Below, piece after piece: positions 7,680 through 15,855 of a stretch of DNA of 48,520 bases. Position numbers and translations under genes: made by a program. The first letter of the stretch is position 1. Every line of letters begins with the position of its first letter. The notes under the pieces are model-generated. The model was not told where the DNA came from. It saw only the letters and a program-made list of their open reading frames with translations, and did not search any database. Origin of the DNA: SIG565 sp045594065 (lineage in GTDB: Bacteria > Bacillota > Clostridia > Oscillospirales > Acutalibacteraceae); contig JAZNXU010000022.1 of the NCBI GenBank assembly GCA_045594065.1, forward strand, positions 1 to 48,520, in the 5' to 3' direction.

Positions 7680-8282
7680 CTAACAACAAGGCACCAAATC
7701 GCCGCCGCACATTTCGCAGCAGCAGTCGGCAACACAGAGTGTAGTGCAGGGGTCACAGCTTACACATCCGCCCATATTAGGGTTGCTGCTATAGGGGCTG
7801 TACTGTCTGCCCGATTGACGGGAAATACGGTTGAAAGCCTCACGGTATTCGGCGTTATTCGGGTCCATTCGGCAGGCAGTTGAAAAGCTTGAATACGCAC
7901 CCTCGAACCAACCGCGCTTATAAAGCACCGAGCCGTTAAGGAAATACCATTCGGCGCTACGATTAGCTACGGGAATACCGTCAAGCAGCTCTTGAGCCTC
8001 TTCAAGGCGACCCGAGAAAACAAGCTGACGAATGTGAGCAAACTCACCGCTGCCCGCATTATATCCGCCCTTTGCGCCGCCCTTAGCTCCCGAACGGCGG
8101 GAATTCATAATAGCATCGTAGGCTTCATTAATTTCCTGCATTTTCTCGTGTGCTAGGTCTGAAAGCGGATTATCGGCATAATTATCGGGGTGATACTTAC
8201 GTGCAAGCTCGCGATACGCTTTTTTAATTTCATCATCGGTGGCGTCTTTGCTGACGCCAAGTACTGCATAGGGGTCTGTCAT
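7680..8282 (-). CDS. J-domain protein with TPR-like centre and cysteine-rich tail
   Basis: 200 aa. Residues 1-60 form a J domain (DPYAVLGVSKDATDDEIKKA then the diagnostic HPD in YHPDNY), which stimulates a DnaK/Hsp70 ATPase. A Gly-rich linker follows, then a helical tetratricopeptide-like segment (about 90-150, FLNGSVLYKRGWFEGAYSSF). The last 28 residues hold ten cysteines (CVSCDPC, CCCEMCGG, PCC). The tail is not the DnaJ zinc-finger arrangement and may bind a metal or anchor a membrane partner. The start overlaps the upstream gene by ATGA, so the two are probably translated together. This is not the main chaperone DnaJ. Confidence 0.8.
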   Translation of the reverse strand: MTDPYAVLGVSKDATDDEIKKAYRELARKYHPDNYADNPLSDLAHEKMQEINEAYDAIMNSRRSGAKGGAKGGYNAGSGEFAHIRQLVFSGRLEEAQELLDGIPVANRSAEWYFLNGSVLYKRGWFEGAYSSFSTACRMDPNNAEYREAFNRISRQSGRQYSPYSSNPNMGGCVSCDPCTTLCVADCCCEMCGGDLVPCC

Positions 8283-9106
8283 TTATTTAACTCCTTTTTG
8301 AAAGTATCTTCTAAGCCTAAGGTAATAATATTACCGAGAATATTTTTGAATTTGCAAATATTTAAAAGCTCAAACGCCATAACTGCCTCGTTAACCGAGA
8401 AATAAAGCTGCCTTTCGGCGAGCGCCATAGCGTCCTTTCTATCCTTAATAGGGTTATACGCGCCGCTTTTTTTATCCTTTTCTAAATCTGCGGCGGCATC
8501 TAATATATAAATGTATCTGCCCATACAATAGCCTAACCGCTCTAAAATGCGCTGTTGCGTTGCATCTTGCGAGCACATTTTAAATAGCTTACCAAGCATT
8601 TTAGCCGTTGGCTCTGCGGCAGCATCTATATCGCTAATACCCGATTTTTCAACCGCCAGCTGGGCGGAATCATATTCCGAAAACAGCGTATCAAGTTGCG
8701 GATATTTTGCTTTTGCCTTTTTGTAATTAGATTTAAACATTGGTTTAAGCGGTAGATATTTAAGCCTTTTTAAGCCCTTTTCATCCCTTAAATTATCGAG
8801 CAATTTATAGTAGAGCAGCATTATGGCGGCGGAGGACGAAAACTCGAATTCCTCGCCCATATTTTTGCAGTAATTGCACTTTTTTGCAGGATTAAATGGG
8901 CAACGCTTCTGCACTGTAGGGCAATCATCGGCATTTAGAGATGAATAAAGAAGCGCTAAGAAAACAAATTCATAATTTAATGTAAAGCGGGTAAAAAGAC
9001 CGTAGCTTTTGCCAAGCTTTTTACACATTGTACAGTAAAAAGAGCGATATAATTCGTATTCTTTCATACGCATTTCGGGTTTATAAGGCTGTATATATCC
9101 GAACAA
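8279..9106 (-). CDS. DUF5685-like conserved protein
   Basis: 275 aa, soluble. The N-terminus MFGYIQPYKPEMRMKEYELY and the following Cys motifs (FYCTMCKKLG; then CPFNPAKKCNYC) match my memory of the DUF5685 family found next to J-domain genes in Clostridia. The remainder is helical, with a C-terminal GRYIYILDAAADLEKD segment resembling helical prenyl-synthase-like or diiron folds. No function is known to me. The start is TTG at 9106, with GGGGAG seven bases upstream. Its stop overlaps the J-domain start, suggesting a functional pair. Confidence 0.7.
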   Translation of the reverse strand: MFGYIQPYKPEMRMKEYELYRSFYCTMCKKLGKSYGLFTRFTLNYEFVFLALLYSSLNADDCPTVQKRCPFNPAKKCNYCKNMGEEFEFSSSAAIMLLYYKLLDNLRDEKGLKRLKYLPLKPMFKSNYKKAKAKYPQLDTLFSEYDSAQLAVEKSGISDIDAAAEPTAKMLGKLFKMCSQDATQQRILERLGYCMGRYIYILDAAADLEKDKKSGAYNPIKDRKDAMALAERQLYFSVNEAVMAFELLNICKFKNILGNIITLGLEDTFKKELNK

Positions 9107-9169
9107 AACATCACTCCCCTTACTATCATTCTAATTATTTAAAACAAAAATTGATGAATATAGTGTGAA

Positions 9170-12010
9170 TTATTTTAAAATATCCTTTAAAAATCTGCCT
9201 GTGTGAGATTTTTTATTCTTGGCTACCTGCTCGGGTGTACCCGTTGCCACTATCTGACCGCCTTTATTGCCGCCCTCGGGGCCTAAATCGATAATATAGT
9301 CGGCAGTTTTGATAACATCTAAATTGTGCTCGATTACAACCACGGTGTTACCCGCATCAACAAGGCGCTGAAGCACCTCTATTAGCATATGAACATCATA
9401 TGAATGAAGTCCCGTAGTGGGCTCATCGAGAATATAGATAGTTTTGCCCGTGCCGCGTTTAGAAAGCTCTGTTGCAAGCTTTACGCGCTGTGCCTCGCCG
9501 CCCGAAAGAGTTGTGGCGGGCTGACCAATCTTAATATAGCCTAGTCCCACATCGAAAAGGGTTTGTAATTTACGCTGAATTTTCGGTACAGCCGAGAAAA
9601 ACTCAAGCCCCTCTTCAACCGTCATTTCAAGAACTTCATATATATTCTTGCCCTTATAGCGAACATCAAGTGTTTCGCGGTTATAGCGCTTGCCCTCGCA
9701 AACCTCACAGGGTACATAAATATCGGGCAGGAAGTGCATTTCAATCTTTAAAATACCGTCACCCTCGCAGGCTTCACAGCGACCACCCTTAACATTAAAG
9801 GAAAATCTGCCCGCAGTAAAACCCTTGGATTTTGCATCTTTAGTAGATGCGAAAAGCTCGCGGATATCATTAAAAACACCCGTATAGGTTGCGGGGTTAG
9901 AGCGCGGTGTTCTGCCGATGGGCGACTGGTCAATATCTATAATTTTATCTAGATTTTCATATCCCGTAATCTCTTTAAACTTGCCGGGGAAAGTTTTTGC
10001 GCGGTTAAGCTCGTGGGATAAAAACTTCTGCAAAATCTCGTTAATAAGCGAAGATTTGCCCGAGCCCGAAACACCCGTAACGCAGGTGAAGGTGCCGAGT
10101 GGGAGCTTTACATTAATATTTTTAAGGTTGTTTTCGGCAGCGCCCTTAATTTCAAGGAAATTACCGTTGCCCGCACGGCGTTCACTTGGTACGGGAATTT
10201 TGCGCCTGCCTGAAAGATAATCGGCAGTTAAAGAATTTTTGCAGCCTTTAAGCTTGTCTACAGTGCCCGAGAACACAACCTCGCCACCGTGTATACCCGC
10301 CCCCGGTCCTATATCGGCAACATAGTCGGCAGAGCGAATAGTATCCTCATCGTGCTCTACAACTATCAGGGTGTTTCCGAGGTCACGCAGGTGTTTAAGC
10401 GTTTCAATAAGCTTCTCGTTATCGCGCTGATGCAGTCCTATGCTTGGCTCATCAAGGATATAAAGTACTCCCGTAAGTCCTGAGCCTATCTGAGTGGCTA
10501 GGCGTATACGCTGGCTCTCGCCACCTGAAAGCGTGCCCGATTCGCGACCAAGGGTTAAATACTCAAGACCCACACTCTTCAAAAAATTGAGTCGGGCATT
10601 AATTTCTTTTACTATGGGGTGGGCAATTTGTGCTTTAAAATCGCTAAACTGAAGCGCCGACATAAACTCAATTAAATCATCAACCGACAGCTCGCATATT
10701 TCATTAATATTCTTGCCACCCACCGTTACGGCGAGCGCCTCCGCCTTAAGTCGGGTGCCCTTGCAGTCGGGGCAGTTGCACTCGTTCATATAGCCCTCTA
10801 TTTCGCGGCGGGCATAATCGCTTTTAGAATCACGGTAACGGCGTTCAAGATTATTAACTATACCCTCAAAATCGGAATAAAACTCTCCACCGCCCCAATT
10901 CTCGGTGCGATGAAGCTTTATTTTCTCGCCCTTAGTGCCGTAAAGTAGCATATCCTTGGCTTCATCAGATAAATCCCTATAAGGGGTGTTAATATCGAAG
11001 CCTAAATGCTCAGAAACGCCCTTATAATACATAGCTGCAATTGCGCCTTGATTGGGGTAAAACCACGAATTTACGCCCCAACCCGAAGCGTGAATGGCAC
11101 CGTCGACAATTGACTTGTTTTCATCGGCAATAATAAGTCTTGGGTCTACTTTCATAAATTTGCCTATACCTGTGCAGGTTGGGCAAGCGCCGACAGGGCT
11201 ATTAAAAGAAAAGAGCGTGGGAGTAATTTCGGGTAGAGATACATTATGCTCATCACAAGCATAGTTTTGAGAATATGTTACTGTTTCCTTGCCGAAAATA
11301 TCAATGTTTATAATACCGCCCGTAAGATTTGCGGCGGTTTCAATACTGCCTGACAAGCGACTTTTAATATCGGGCTTAACGCTTAAGCGGTCAACAATAA
11401 TATCTATATAATGCTTTTTGTTTTTTTCAAGCTTAATTTCCTCTGATAAATCGTAAAGATTACCGTCAATTCTCACCCTTACAAAGCCCGCTTTTCGAGC
11501 CGACTCAAGCTCCTTTTGATATTCGCCCTTTCTGCCGCGCACTATCGGTGCCATAACCTGAATTTTAGAGCCCTCGGGTAAAGCCATCACGCTGTCAACA
11601 ATCTGATCGGTGGTCTGTTGGCTTATTTCCTTGCCGCATACAGGGCAATGCGGGACACCAACGCGTGCATATAAAAGGCGCAGGTAATCGTAAATCTCGG
11701 TGATTGTACCAACGGTTGAACGCGGGTTTTTTGAGGTGGTTTTTTGGTCGATAGATATGGCGGGAGAAAGCCCCTCAATAGACTCAACATCGGGCTTTTC
11801 CATCTGTCCTAAAAACATACGCGCGTAAGAAGACAGCGACTCTACATAGCGGCGCTGACCCTCGGCATAGATAGTATCAAAGGCGAGTGAAGATTTACCC
11901 GAGCCCGAAAGGCCTGTAAAAACCACAAGCTTATCACGCGGAATGGTTAAATCAATGCTTTTAAGGTTATTCGCCTTTGCACCTTTAATTTTAATTTCAG
12001 TTAAAGCCAT
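9170..12010 (-). CDS. uvrA: Excinuclease ABC subunit A
   Basis: 946 aa, full length. Two ABC ATPase modules are present: Walker A GLSGSGKSSLAF near residue 33 and GVSGSGKSSLINE near 640. Signature motifs are LSGGESQRIRLA and LSGGEAQRVKLA, and Walker B is YILDEPSIGLH and YILDEPTTGLH. Zinc-binding pairs are CPVC, CPDC and CEACEGDG...CEVCEG. UvrA2 scans DNA for bulky lesions and loads UvrB. It lies downstream of uvrB on the same strand but is separated from it by about 0.9 kb holding a divergent XRE gene and an interrupted gene. No terminator is visible behind it. Confidence 0.98.
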   Translation of the reverse strand: MALTEIKIKGAKANNLKSIDLTIPRDKLVVFTGLSGSGKSSLAFDTIYAEGQRRYVESLSSYARMFLGQMEKPDVESIEGLSPAISIDQKTTSKNPRSTVGTITEIYDYLRLLYARVGVPHCPVCGKEISQQTTDQIVDSVMALPEGSKIQVMAPIVRGRKGEYQKELESARKAGFVRVRIDGNLYDLSEEIKLEKNKKHYIDIIVDRLSVKPDIKSRLSGSIETAANLTGGIINIDIFGKETVTYSQNYACDEHNVSLPEITPTLFSFNSPVGACPTCTGIGKFMKVDPRLIIADENKSIVDGAIHASGWGVNSWFYPNQGAIAAMYYKGVSEHLGFDINTPYRDLSDEAKDMLLYGTKGEKIKLHRTENWGGGEFYSDFEGIVNNLERRYRDSKSDYARREIEGYMNECNCPDCKGTRLKAEALAVTVGGKNINEICELSVDDLIEFMSALQFSDFKAQIAHPIVKEINARLNFLKSVGLEYLTLGRESGTLSGGESQRIRLATQIGSGLTGVLYILDEPSIGLHQRDNEKLIETLKHLRDLGNTLIVVEHDEDTIRSADYVADIGPGAGIHGGEVVFSGTVDKLKGCKNSLTADYLSGRRKIPVPSERRAGNGNFLEIKGAAENNLKNINVKLPLGTFTCVTGVSGSGKSSLINEILQKFLSHELNRAKTFPGKFKEITGYENLDKIIDIDQSPIGRTPRSNPATYTGVFNDIRELFASTKDAKSKGFTAGRFSFNVKGGRCEACEGDGILKIEMHFLPDIYVPCEVCEGKRYNRETLDVRYKGKNIYEVLEMTVEEGLEFFSAVPKIQRKLQTLFDVGLGYIKIGQPATTLSGGEAQRVKLATELSKRGTGKTIYILDEPTTGLHSYDVHMLIEVLQRLVDAGNTVVVIEHNLDVIKTADYIIDLGPEGGNKGGQIVATGTPEQVAKNKKSHTGRFLKDILK

Positions 12011-12096
12011 TTAAAAACCCTCGCAAAAATATATTCCCTTATATTTTAACCGCTTTTATTTTAAATGTAAACAATTTTGTCGAAATACTGTTTATT

Positions 12097-12582
12097 TTAT
12101 TTTTGATTTGCCCTAGTGCACTCATTGTTTTCACACTCAAGGCAAAGCTTTTTCCAATTATGCGCAGTACAACACTTTAAATAACTACACTCATCGCAGC
12201 AACATTCTACTTTGTTTCCGTTATTATCCTTAGGGTAGAGCGAATAATCCGAACTCCGTTTTAAAAAGGCGGATTTTCACTCATACTTTGTTAAAATACT
12301 CGTTAATCCGTTAGGATTAACTGCGTTTTGTGCCTTGTCTGAATAAAAATCCGCTCTTTTTAAAATTTTTGACCTCAAAGAGAGAATATTTTGAGTGATT
12401 TTTATTCAATACGGGTGCAGTAAGGCTGTCGCCTTACAAGAACGGATTGGGTAAAAAGCGCCGAAATAAGCCGCTTTGAGGCGGGTTCGGATTATTCGCT
12501 CTACCCTATGCTTTCCATTTCCTAAACAATCTTTTCCCTTATTGCCAGGCGTTAATTCAATTCCCGTAACATCAATAATCAT
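12097..12582 (-). pseudogene. Small cysteine-rich protein gene interrupted by a MITE
   Basis: The minus strand has an ATG at 12582 behind a GGGG site, opening MIIDVTGIELTPGNKGKDC, and runs into the MITE at 12506. On the far side the frame continues as KDNNGNKVECCCDEC and ends with a stop at 12097-12099. Deleting the MITE plus one TA joins the halves in frame (...GNGKH-KDNNG...) to a 69-aa protein. It has ten cysteines in CC, CCC and CxxC groups and a conserved-looking start, and resembles small metal- or disulfide-rich proteins of Clostridia. The exact frame restoration is direct sequence evidence of a recent insertion. Function is unknown. Confidence 0.8.
12233..12506. mobile_element. 274-bp MITE with 22-bp perfect terminal inverted repeats and TA target duplication
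   Basis: The left end begins GGGTAGAGCGAATAATCC and the right end is its exact complement; the match runs 22 bp (24 including the TAs). TA flanks both sides (12231-12232 and 12507-12508), the target duplication of IS630/mariner-type transposases. There is no ORF inside. The interior has further symmetric parts: GTTAATCC/GGATTAAC about 12310-12329, TGAATAAAAATC with its complement, and GTAAGGC/GCCTTAC near 12420-12437. It must be moved by a transposase encoded elsewhere. It splits the cysteine-rich gene. Confidence 0.9.
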
Positions 12583-12618
12583 AATTTACCCCAAAAAAAT
12601 TATATAGTGTTTTAATTA

Positions 12619-12666
12619 TATAATGCATTAGTCTATATGTAAAGTAAAAAATAGAGATATTATCTC
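12619..12666 (+). promoter_or_regulatory. Probable promoter and operator of the XRE gene
   Basis: A TATAAT lies at 12619-12624, with only a poor -35. Further down, GAGAT (12654-12658) and ATCTC (12662-12666) form a short dyad just ahead of the XRE start, a natural place for autoregulation by a small helix-turn-helix protein. Both calls rest on short matches. Confidence 0.35.
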
Positions 12667-12696
12667 ATTATAAGATAAGTTATGGAGATGTATCGT

Positions 12697-12900
12697 ATGA
12701 TTAAATTAAATGCTTTAAAATTATTAGAGAAAAACGGCAAAACAAAATATTGGTTATATAAACAGCTTGGTATGAGTTATCAAAATTTCAATAAGATGAT
12801 TAACAACCAGACAAAATCCATCCGCTATGAAAACATTGAAACGCTTTGTCTTTTGTTTGATTGTACACCAAATGAACTTTTTGAAATAACTGAAGAATAA
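12697..12900 (+). CDS. Small XRE-family (Cro/CI) DNA-binding protein
   Basis: 67 aa, essentially one helix-turn-helix domain: KTKYWLYKQLGMSYQNFNKM is the HTH core and SIRYENIETLCLLFDCTPNE is the typical last two helices. ATG at 12697 is preferred because GGAG lies 9 bp upstream; an earlier ATG at 12682 has no site. It sits alone between the convergent uvrB and the interrupted cysteine-rich gene, ending in a shared terminator. Such single-domain proteins often repress their own promoter or belong to toxin-antitoxin or mobile units. No partner is visible here. Confidence 0.85.
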   Translation: MIKLNALKLLEKNGKTKYWLYKQLGMSYQNFNKMINNQTKSIRYENIETLCLLFDCTPNELFEITEE

Positions 12901-12903
12901 TTA

Positions 12904-12937
12904 AAAAATAAGAGCCGAATTTTCGGCTCTTATTTTT
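12904..12937. terminator. Bidirectional terminator between XRE gene and uvrB
   Basis: AAATAAGAGCCGA (12906-12918) pairs perfectly with TCGGCTCTTATTT (12923-12935), with A and T runs outside. It serves the convergent XRE gene and uvrB; the uvrB stop lies inside the T run. Confidence 0.85.
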
Positions 12938-14891
12938 GTTCCTTGAGTTTTGCGATTTTATCGCGAAGATATGCGGCGTGTTCGAATTCGAGCATCTTTG
13001 CTGCCTCGCGCATTTCACTTGTGAGCGTTGCGATAAGCTTTTCACGCTCAAGTTTTGGCATTTTCTTGTAATTTTCTTCGCCGTCTTTAGACTTCGGCGT
13101 GATTTCAATAATGTCACGAACATCCTTAACAATGGTTTTGGGCGTTATGCCGTTTGCCTTGTTGTAGGCATCCTGAATGCTGCGGCGGCGCTCGGTTTCA
13201 ACTATCGCGCTTTCCATAGAGCGGGTAACACTGTCAGCATACATAATAACCTGACCTCCCGCATTTCTAGCCGCTCTTCCGACCGTTTGGATGAGCGAAG
13301 TTTCGCTTCTGAGAAAGCCCTCTTTATCGGCATCGAGAATGGCTACAAGGGATACCTCGGGAATATCAAGACCCTCTCGCAGCAGGTTTATGCCGACAAG
13401 CACATCGAATTTACCGAGTCGCAAATCGCGAATAATCTCCATACGCTCAATGGTGTCGATGTCATAGTGCATATAGCGCACCTTTATATCAAGATTTTCA
13501 AGATATTCGGTTAAATCCTCCGCCATTTTCTTGGTGAGGGTGGTAACAAGCACCCTCTCGTTACGCTCGGTACGCATATTGATTTCGGACACAAGGTCGT
13601 CAATCTGACCGTCGGACGGGCGGACGGAAATTTTCGGGTCTAAAAGACCTGTCGGGCGGATAACCTGCTCAACCACCTGTGTCGCTTTTTCCTTTTCGAA
13701 GTCACCGGGGGTCGCTGATACAAATACCGCTTGGTTTAGGTGCTTATAAAATTCATCGAAATTAAGTGGGCGGTTATCGAAGGCTGAGGGCAAGCGGAAT
13801 CCGAACTCAACAAGGTTTTCCTTTCTCGCCCTATCTCCCCCGTACATTCCACGCACCTGCGGCAGAGTTACATGAGATTCATCAACAAAAAGTAGAAAAT
13901 CATCGGGGAAATAATCAAGCAGCGTAAAAGGCGTTGAGCCTGCGGGGCGACCTGAGAGCACGCGTGAATAATTTTCAACACCCTTGCAAGTGCCGATTTC
14001 CCTGAGCATTTCAACATCATACTCGGTGCGCTGACGAATACGCTGAGCCTCGATTAATTTACCCTCTGCCTCAAATTCCTTAACCCGCGCTTCCATTTCG
14101 TTCTCGATATTTTTAAGGGCATCTTCAAGCGTTTCGGGCGGCACGATATAGTGCGAGGCGGGATAAATTGCGATATGCGAAAGCATTGCCTTTACCTCAC
14201 CCGTTACAGTGTTAATCTCGCATATGCGGTCGATTTCATCACCGAAAAATTCAATTCTTATAGCCGAGCCATAGGAATAAGCGGGATAAACCTCTACTGT
14301 GTCGCCGCGAACGCGGAACTTGTTGCGGGTAAAGTTAATATCGTTTCTTTCGTATTGCAGGTCAACAAGCTTGTGGATTAAATCATCACGGTTTTTCTCC
14401 ATACCGACACGCAGTGATATTACCATATTTCTGTAATCAATCGGGTTGCCGAGCGAGTATATGCAGGAAACCGATGCCACGATTATAACATCACGGCGCT
14501 CTGAAAGCGCGCAGGTGGCAGAGTGGCGGAGCTTATCGATTTCATCATTTATTGCCGAGTCTTTTTCGATATAAGTGTCAGTTCCCGGTATATATGCCTC
14601 AGGCTGATAATAGTCGTAGTAACTAACGAAATATTCAACGGCATTATCGGGGAAAAACTCTTTAAATTCACTGCACAACTGCGCGGCAAGAGTTTTATTG
14701 TGAGCGAGAACGAGTGTCGGGCGGTTAACACGCTCGATAACATTCGCCATTGTAAAGGTTTTACCCGAACCGGTAACACCTAAGAGCACCTGCTCTTTAT
14801 CTCCCCTATTTATACCCTCAACTAGCTTGTCAATGGCTTCGGGCTGGTCACCCGTGGGTTTATAGGGTGATACTAACTTAAATTTTTCCAC
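12930..14891 (-). CDS. uvrB: Excinuclease ABC subunit B
   Basis: 653 aa. Helicase-like domains carry Walker A GVTGSGKTFTMANV (about 39), the beta-hairpin segment YYDYYQPEAYIPGTDTYIEK, DEXH-type FVDESHVTLPQ, and motifs V/VI GLDIPEVSLVAILDAD and QTVGRAARN. The C-terminal UVR motif (EFEHAAYLRDKIAKL) binds UvrC. UvrB verifies lesions handed over by UvrA. The start is a GTG at 14891, preceded by a GGCGGTGAG site. The longer frame to 14996 would overlap the probable promoter (TATACT near 14920) and a terminator. It is isolated from uvrA, unlike the usual uvrBA operon. Confidence 0.96.
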   Translation of the reverse strand: MEKFKLVSPYKPTGDQPEAIDKLVEGINRGDKEQVLLGVTGSGKTFTMANVIERVNRPTLVLAHNKTLAAQLCSEFKEFFPDNAVEYFVSYYDYYQPEAYIPGTDTYIEKDSAINDEIDKLRHSATCALSERRDVIIVASVSCIYSLGNPIDYRNMVISLRVGMEKNRDDLIHKLVDLQYERNDINFTRNKFRVRGDTVEVYPAYSYGSAIRIEFFGDEIDRICEINTVTGEVKAMLSHIAIYPASHYIVPPETLEDALKNIENEMEARVKEFEAEGKLIEAQRIRQRTEYDVEMLREIGTCKGVENYSRVLSGRPAGSTPFTLLDYFPDDFLLFVDESHVTLPQVRGMYGGDRARKENLVEFGFRLPSAFDNRPLNFDEFYKHLNQAVFVSATPGDFEKEKATQVVEQVIRPTGLLDPKISVRPSDGQIDDLVSEINMRTERNERVLVTTLTKKMAEDLTEYLENLDIKVRYMHYDIDTIERMEIIRDLRLGKFDVLVGINLLREGLDIPEVSLVAILDADKEGFLRSETSLIQTVGRAARNAGGQVIMYADSVTRSMESAIVETERRRSIQDAYNKANGITPKTIVKDVRDIIEITPKSKDGEENYKKMPKLEREKLIATLTSEMREAAKMLEFEHAAYLRDKIAKLKEQK

Positions 14892-14948
14892 TCGCTCACC
14901 GCCTTTCGTTTTAATTAGTATACCACAAAAATTTTTATAAGTAAATAT

Positions 14949-14983
14949 AATACCCGAATTCGCGAGAAACGAATTCGGGTATT
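14949..14983 (-). terminator. Terminator of the YugP-like unit
   Basis: AATACCCGAATTCG (14949-14962) and CGAATTCGGGTATT (14970-14983) are perfectly complementary around a 7-base loop, and a T-rich stretch follows on the minus strand. It closes the unit at 15015-15815 ahead of the uvrB promoter. Confidence 0.75.
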
Positions 14984-15014
14984 TGGTTTTAAACATTAAA
15001 TTAATTCACATATG

Positions 15015-15104
15015 TTACTTTTTGGTTTTGTTGGAAATGACGATGGGAAAGTTTACATTAACGGTTTTGGTATTCTCTTCATTAAATACGGGTAATTCAA
15101 CCAC
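15015..15104 (-). CDS. Possible 29-aa small ORF
   Basis: A GTG at 15104 preceded by AAAAGGGA opens VVELPVFNEENTKTVNVNFP and stops at 15015. It begins 13 bp after the YugP-like stop and ends before the terminator, so it would be cotranscribed. No homology is known to me. Ribosome binding site, position and the absence of any other explanation for the 120 bp are the only support. Confidence 0.3.
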   Translation of the reverse strand: MVELPVFNEENTKTVNVNFPIVISNKTKK

Positions 15105-15116
15105 AATAAATCCCTT

Positions 15117-15815
15117 TTATCTGCGCCTTCTGCCCTGAGTAAGCAAAATTAATCTGAGCATTTGTGCGAGGGATACAAGTAAAGCCGCAACATAGGTAAG
15201 TGCCGCAGCTGAGAGCACGCGCCTTGCCCCCTTGGTTTCTTCTTCGTCATACATAATTCCGTTATCGGTAAGAGCCTTTATTGCTCTTCGCGAAGCATTG
15301 AACTCAACCGGAAGAGTGATAAGCTGAAACAGGACCACAAGACCGAATAAAAGTATACCGATATCAATTAAATATGAATAATTGAAAATTATTCCCATAA
15401 GCAAAAGCGGCCACGAAAGGTACGAGCCGAACTGAGTGATGGGAACGATTGCATTGCGGATTTTTATGGGGAAATAATGCTCTGCATACTGCGCGGCGTG
15501 ACCTGCTTCGTGGCAAGCAACACCAACGGCAGCAATAGTTCTTGAATCGTAAACACTGTCAGAAAGTCTGATAACATTGGTCTTCGGGTCAAAATGGTCG
15601 GTAAGGTTTCCCGACACGCGCTCGATTCGCACATTATTTATACCTTTTGAATGAAGCAGCCGCTCGGCGGCCTCGGCGCCAGAGAAGCGTGTAGTGACCT
15701 TAGAATATTTCGAAAATGATGATTTTACCTTAATTTGCGCGTAAAGCGAAATTAATACTGCGGGTAAAACCAAAATAAGATAATAATAATCAAAGCCGTA
15801 ATAATAACCAAACAT
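15117..15815 (-). CDS. yugP: YugP-like membrane zinc metallopeptidase
   Basis: 232 aa. The zinc motif HEAGH is at residues 102-106 and the third ligand is the Glu of VEFNASRRA at about 171. This is the arrangement of the neutral zinc metallopeptidase YugP family. Hydrophobic segments lie at 8-28, 134-168 and near 205-225, so it is an inner-membrane protease with a cytosolic catalytic part. Its substrate is not known. A strongly basic end (GRRRR) follows the last helix. The unit ends in the terminator at 14949-14983. Confidence 0.85.
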   Translation of the reverse strand: MFGYYYGFDYYYLILVLPAVLISLYAQIKVKSSFSKYSKVTTRFSGAEAAERLLHSKGINNVRIERVSGNLTDHFDPKTNVIRLSDSVYDSRTIAAVGVACHEAGHAAQYAEHYFPIKIRNAIVPITQFGSYLSWPLLLMGIIFNYSYLIDIGILLFGLVVLFQLITLPVEFNASRRAIKALTDNGIMYDEEETKGARRVLSAAALTYVAALLVSLAQMLRLILLTQGRRRR

Positions 15816-15855
15816 AAAAACACCTCTGTTTTAGTGTGATGAAAATGCTTTTAGA

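Noticed and set aside
12231..12508. Reading the 24-bp inverted repeat as a terminator or ordinary regulatory stem
   Set aside because: The arms are 230 bp apart, end in TA on both sides, and removal restores a gene, which fits a transposable element.
12936..13514. 192-aa plus-strand frame inside uvrB
   Set aside because: Antisense shadow of a strongly conserved gene.
14892..14996. 35-residue N-terminal extension of UvrB
   Set aside because: It would cover a terminator and a -10-like TATACT; UvrB family proteins start close to the FKLVSPYKPTGDQ segment.
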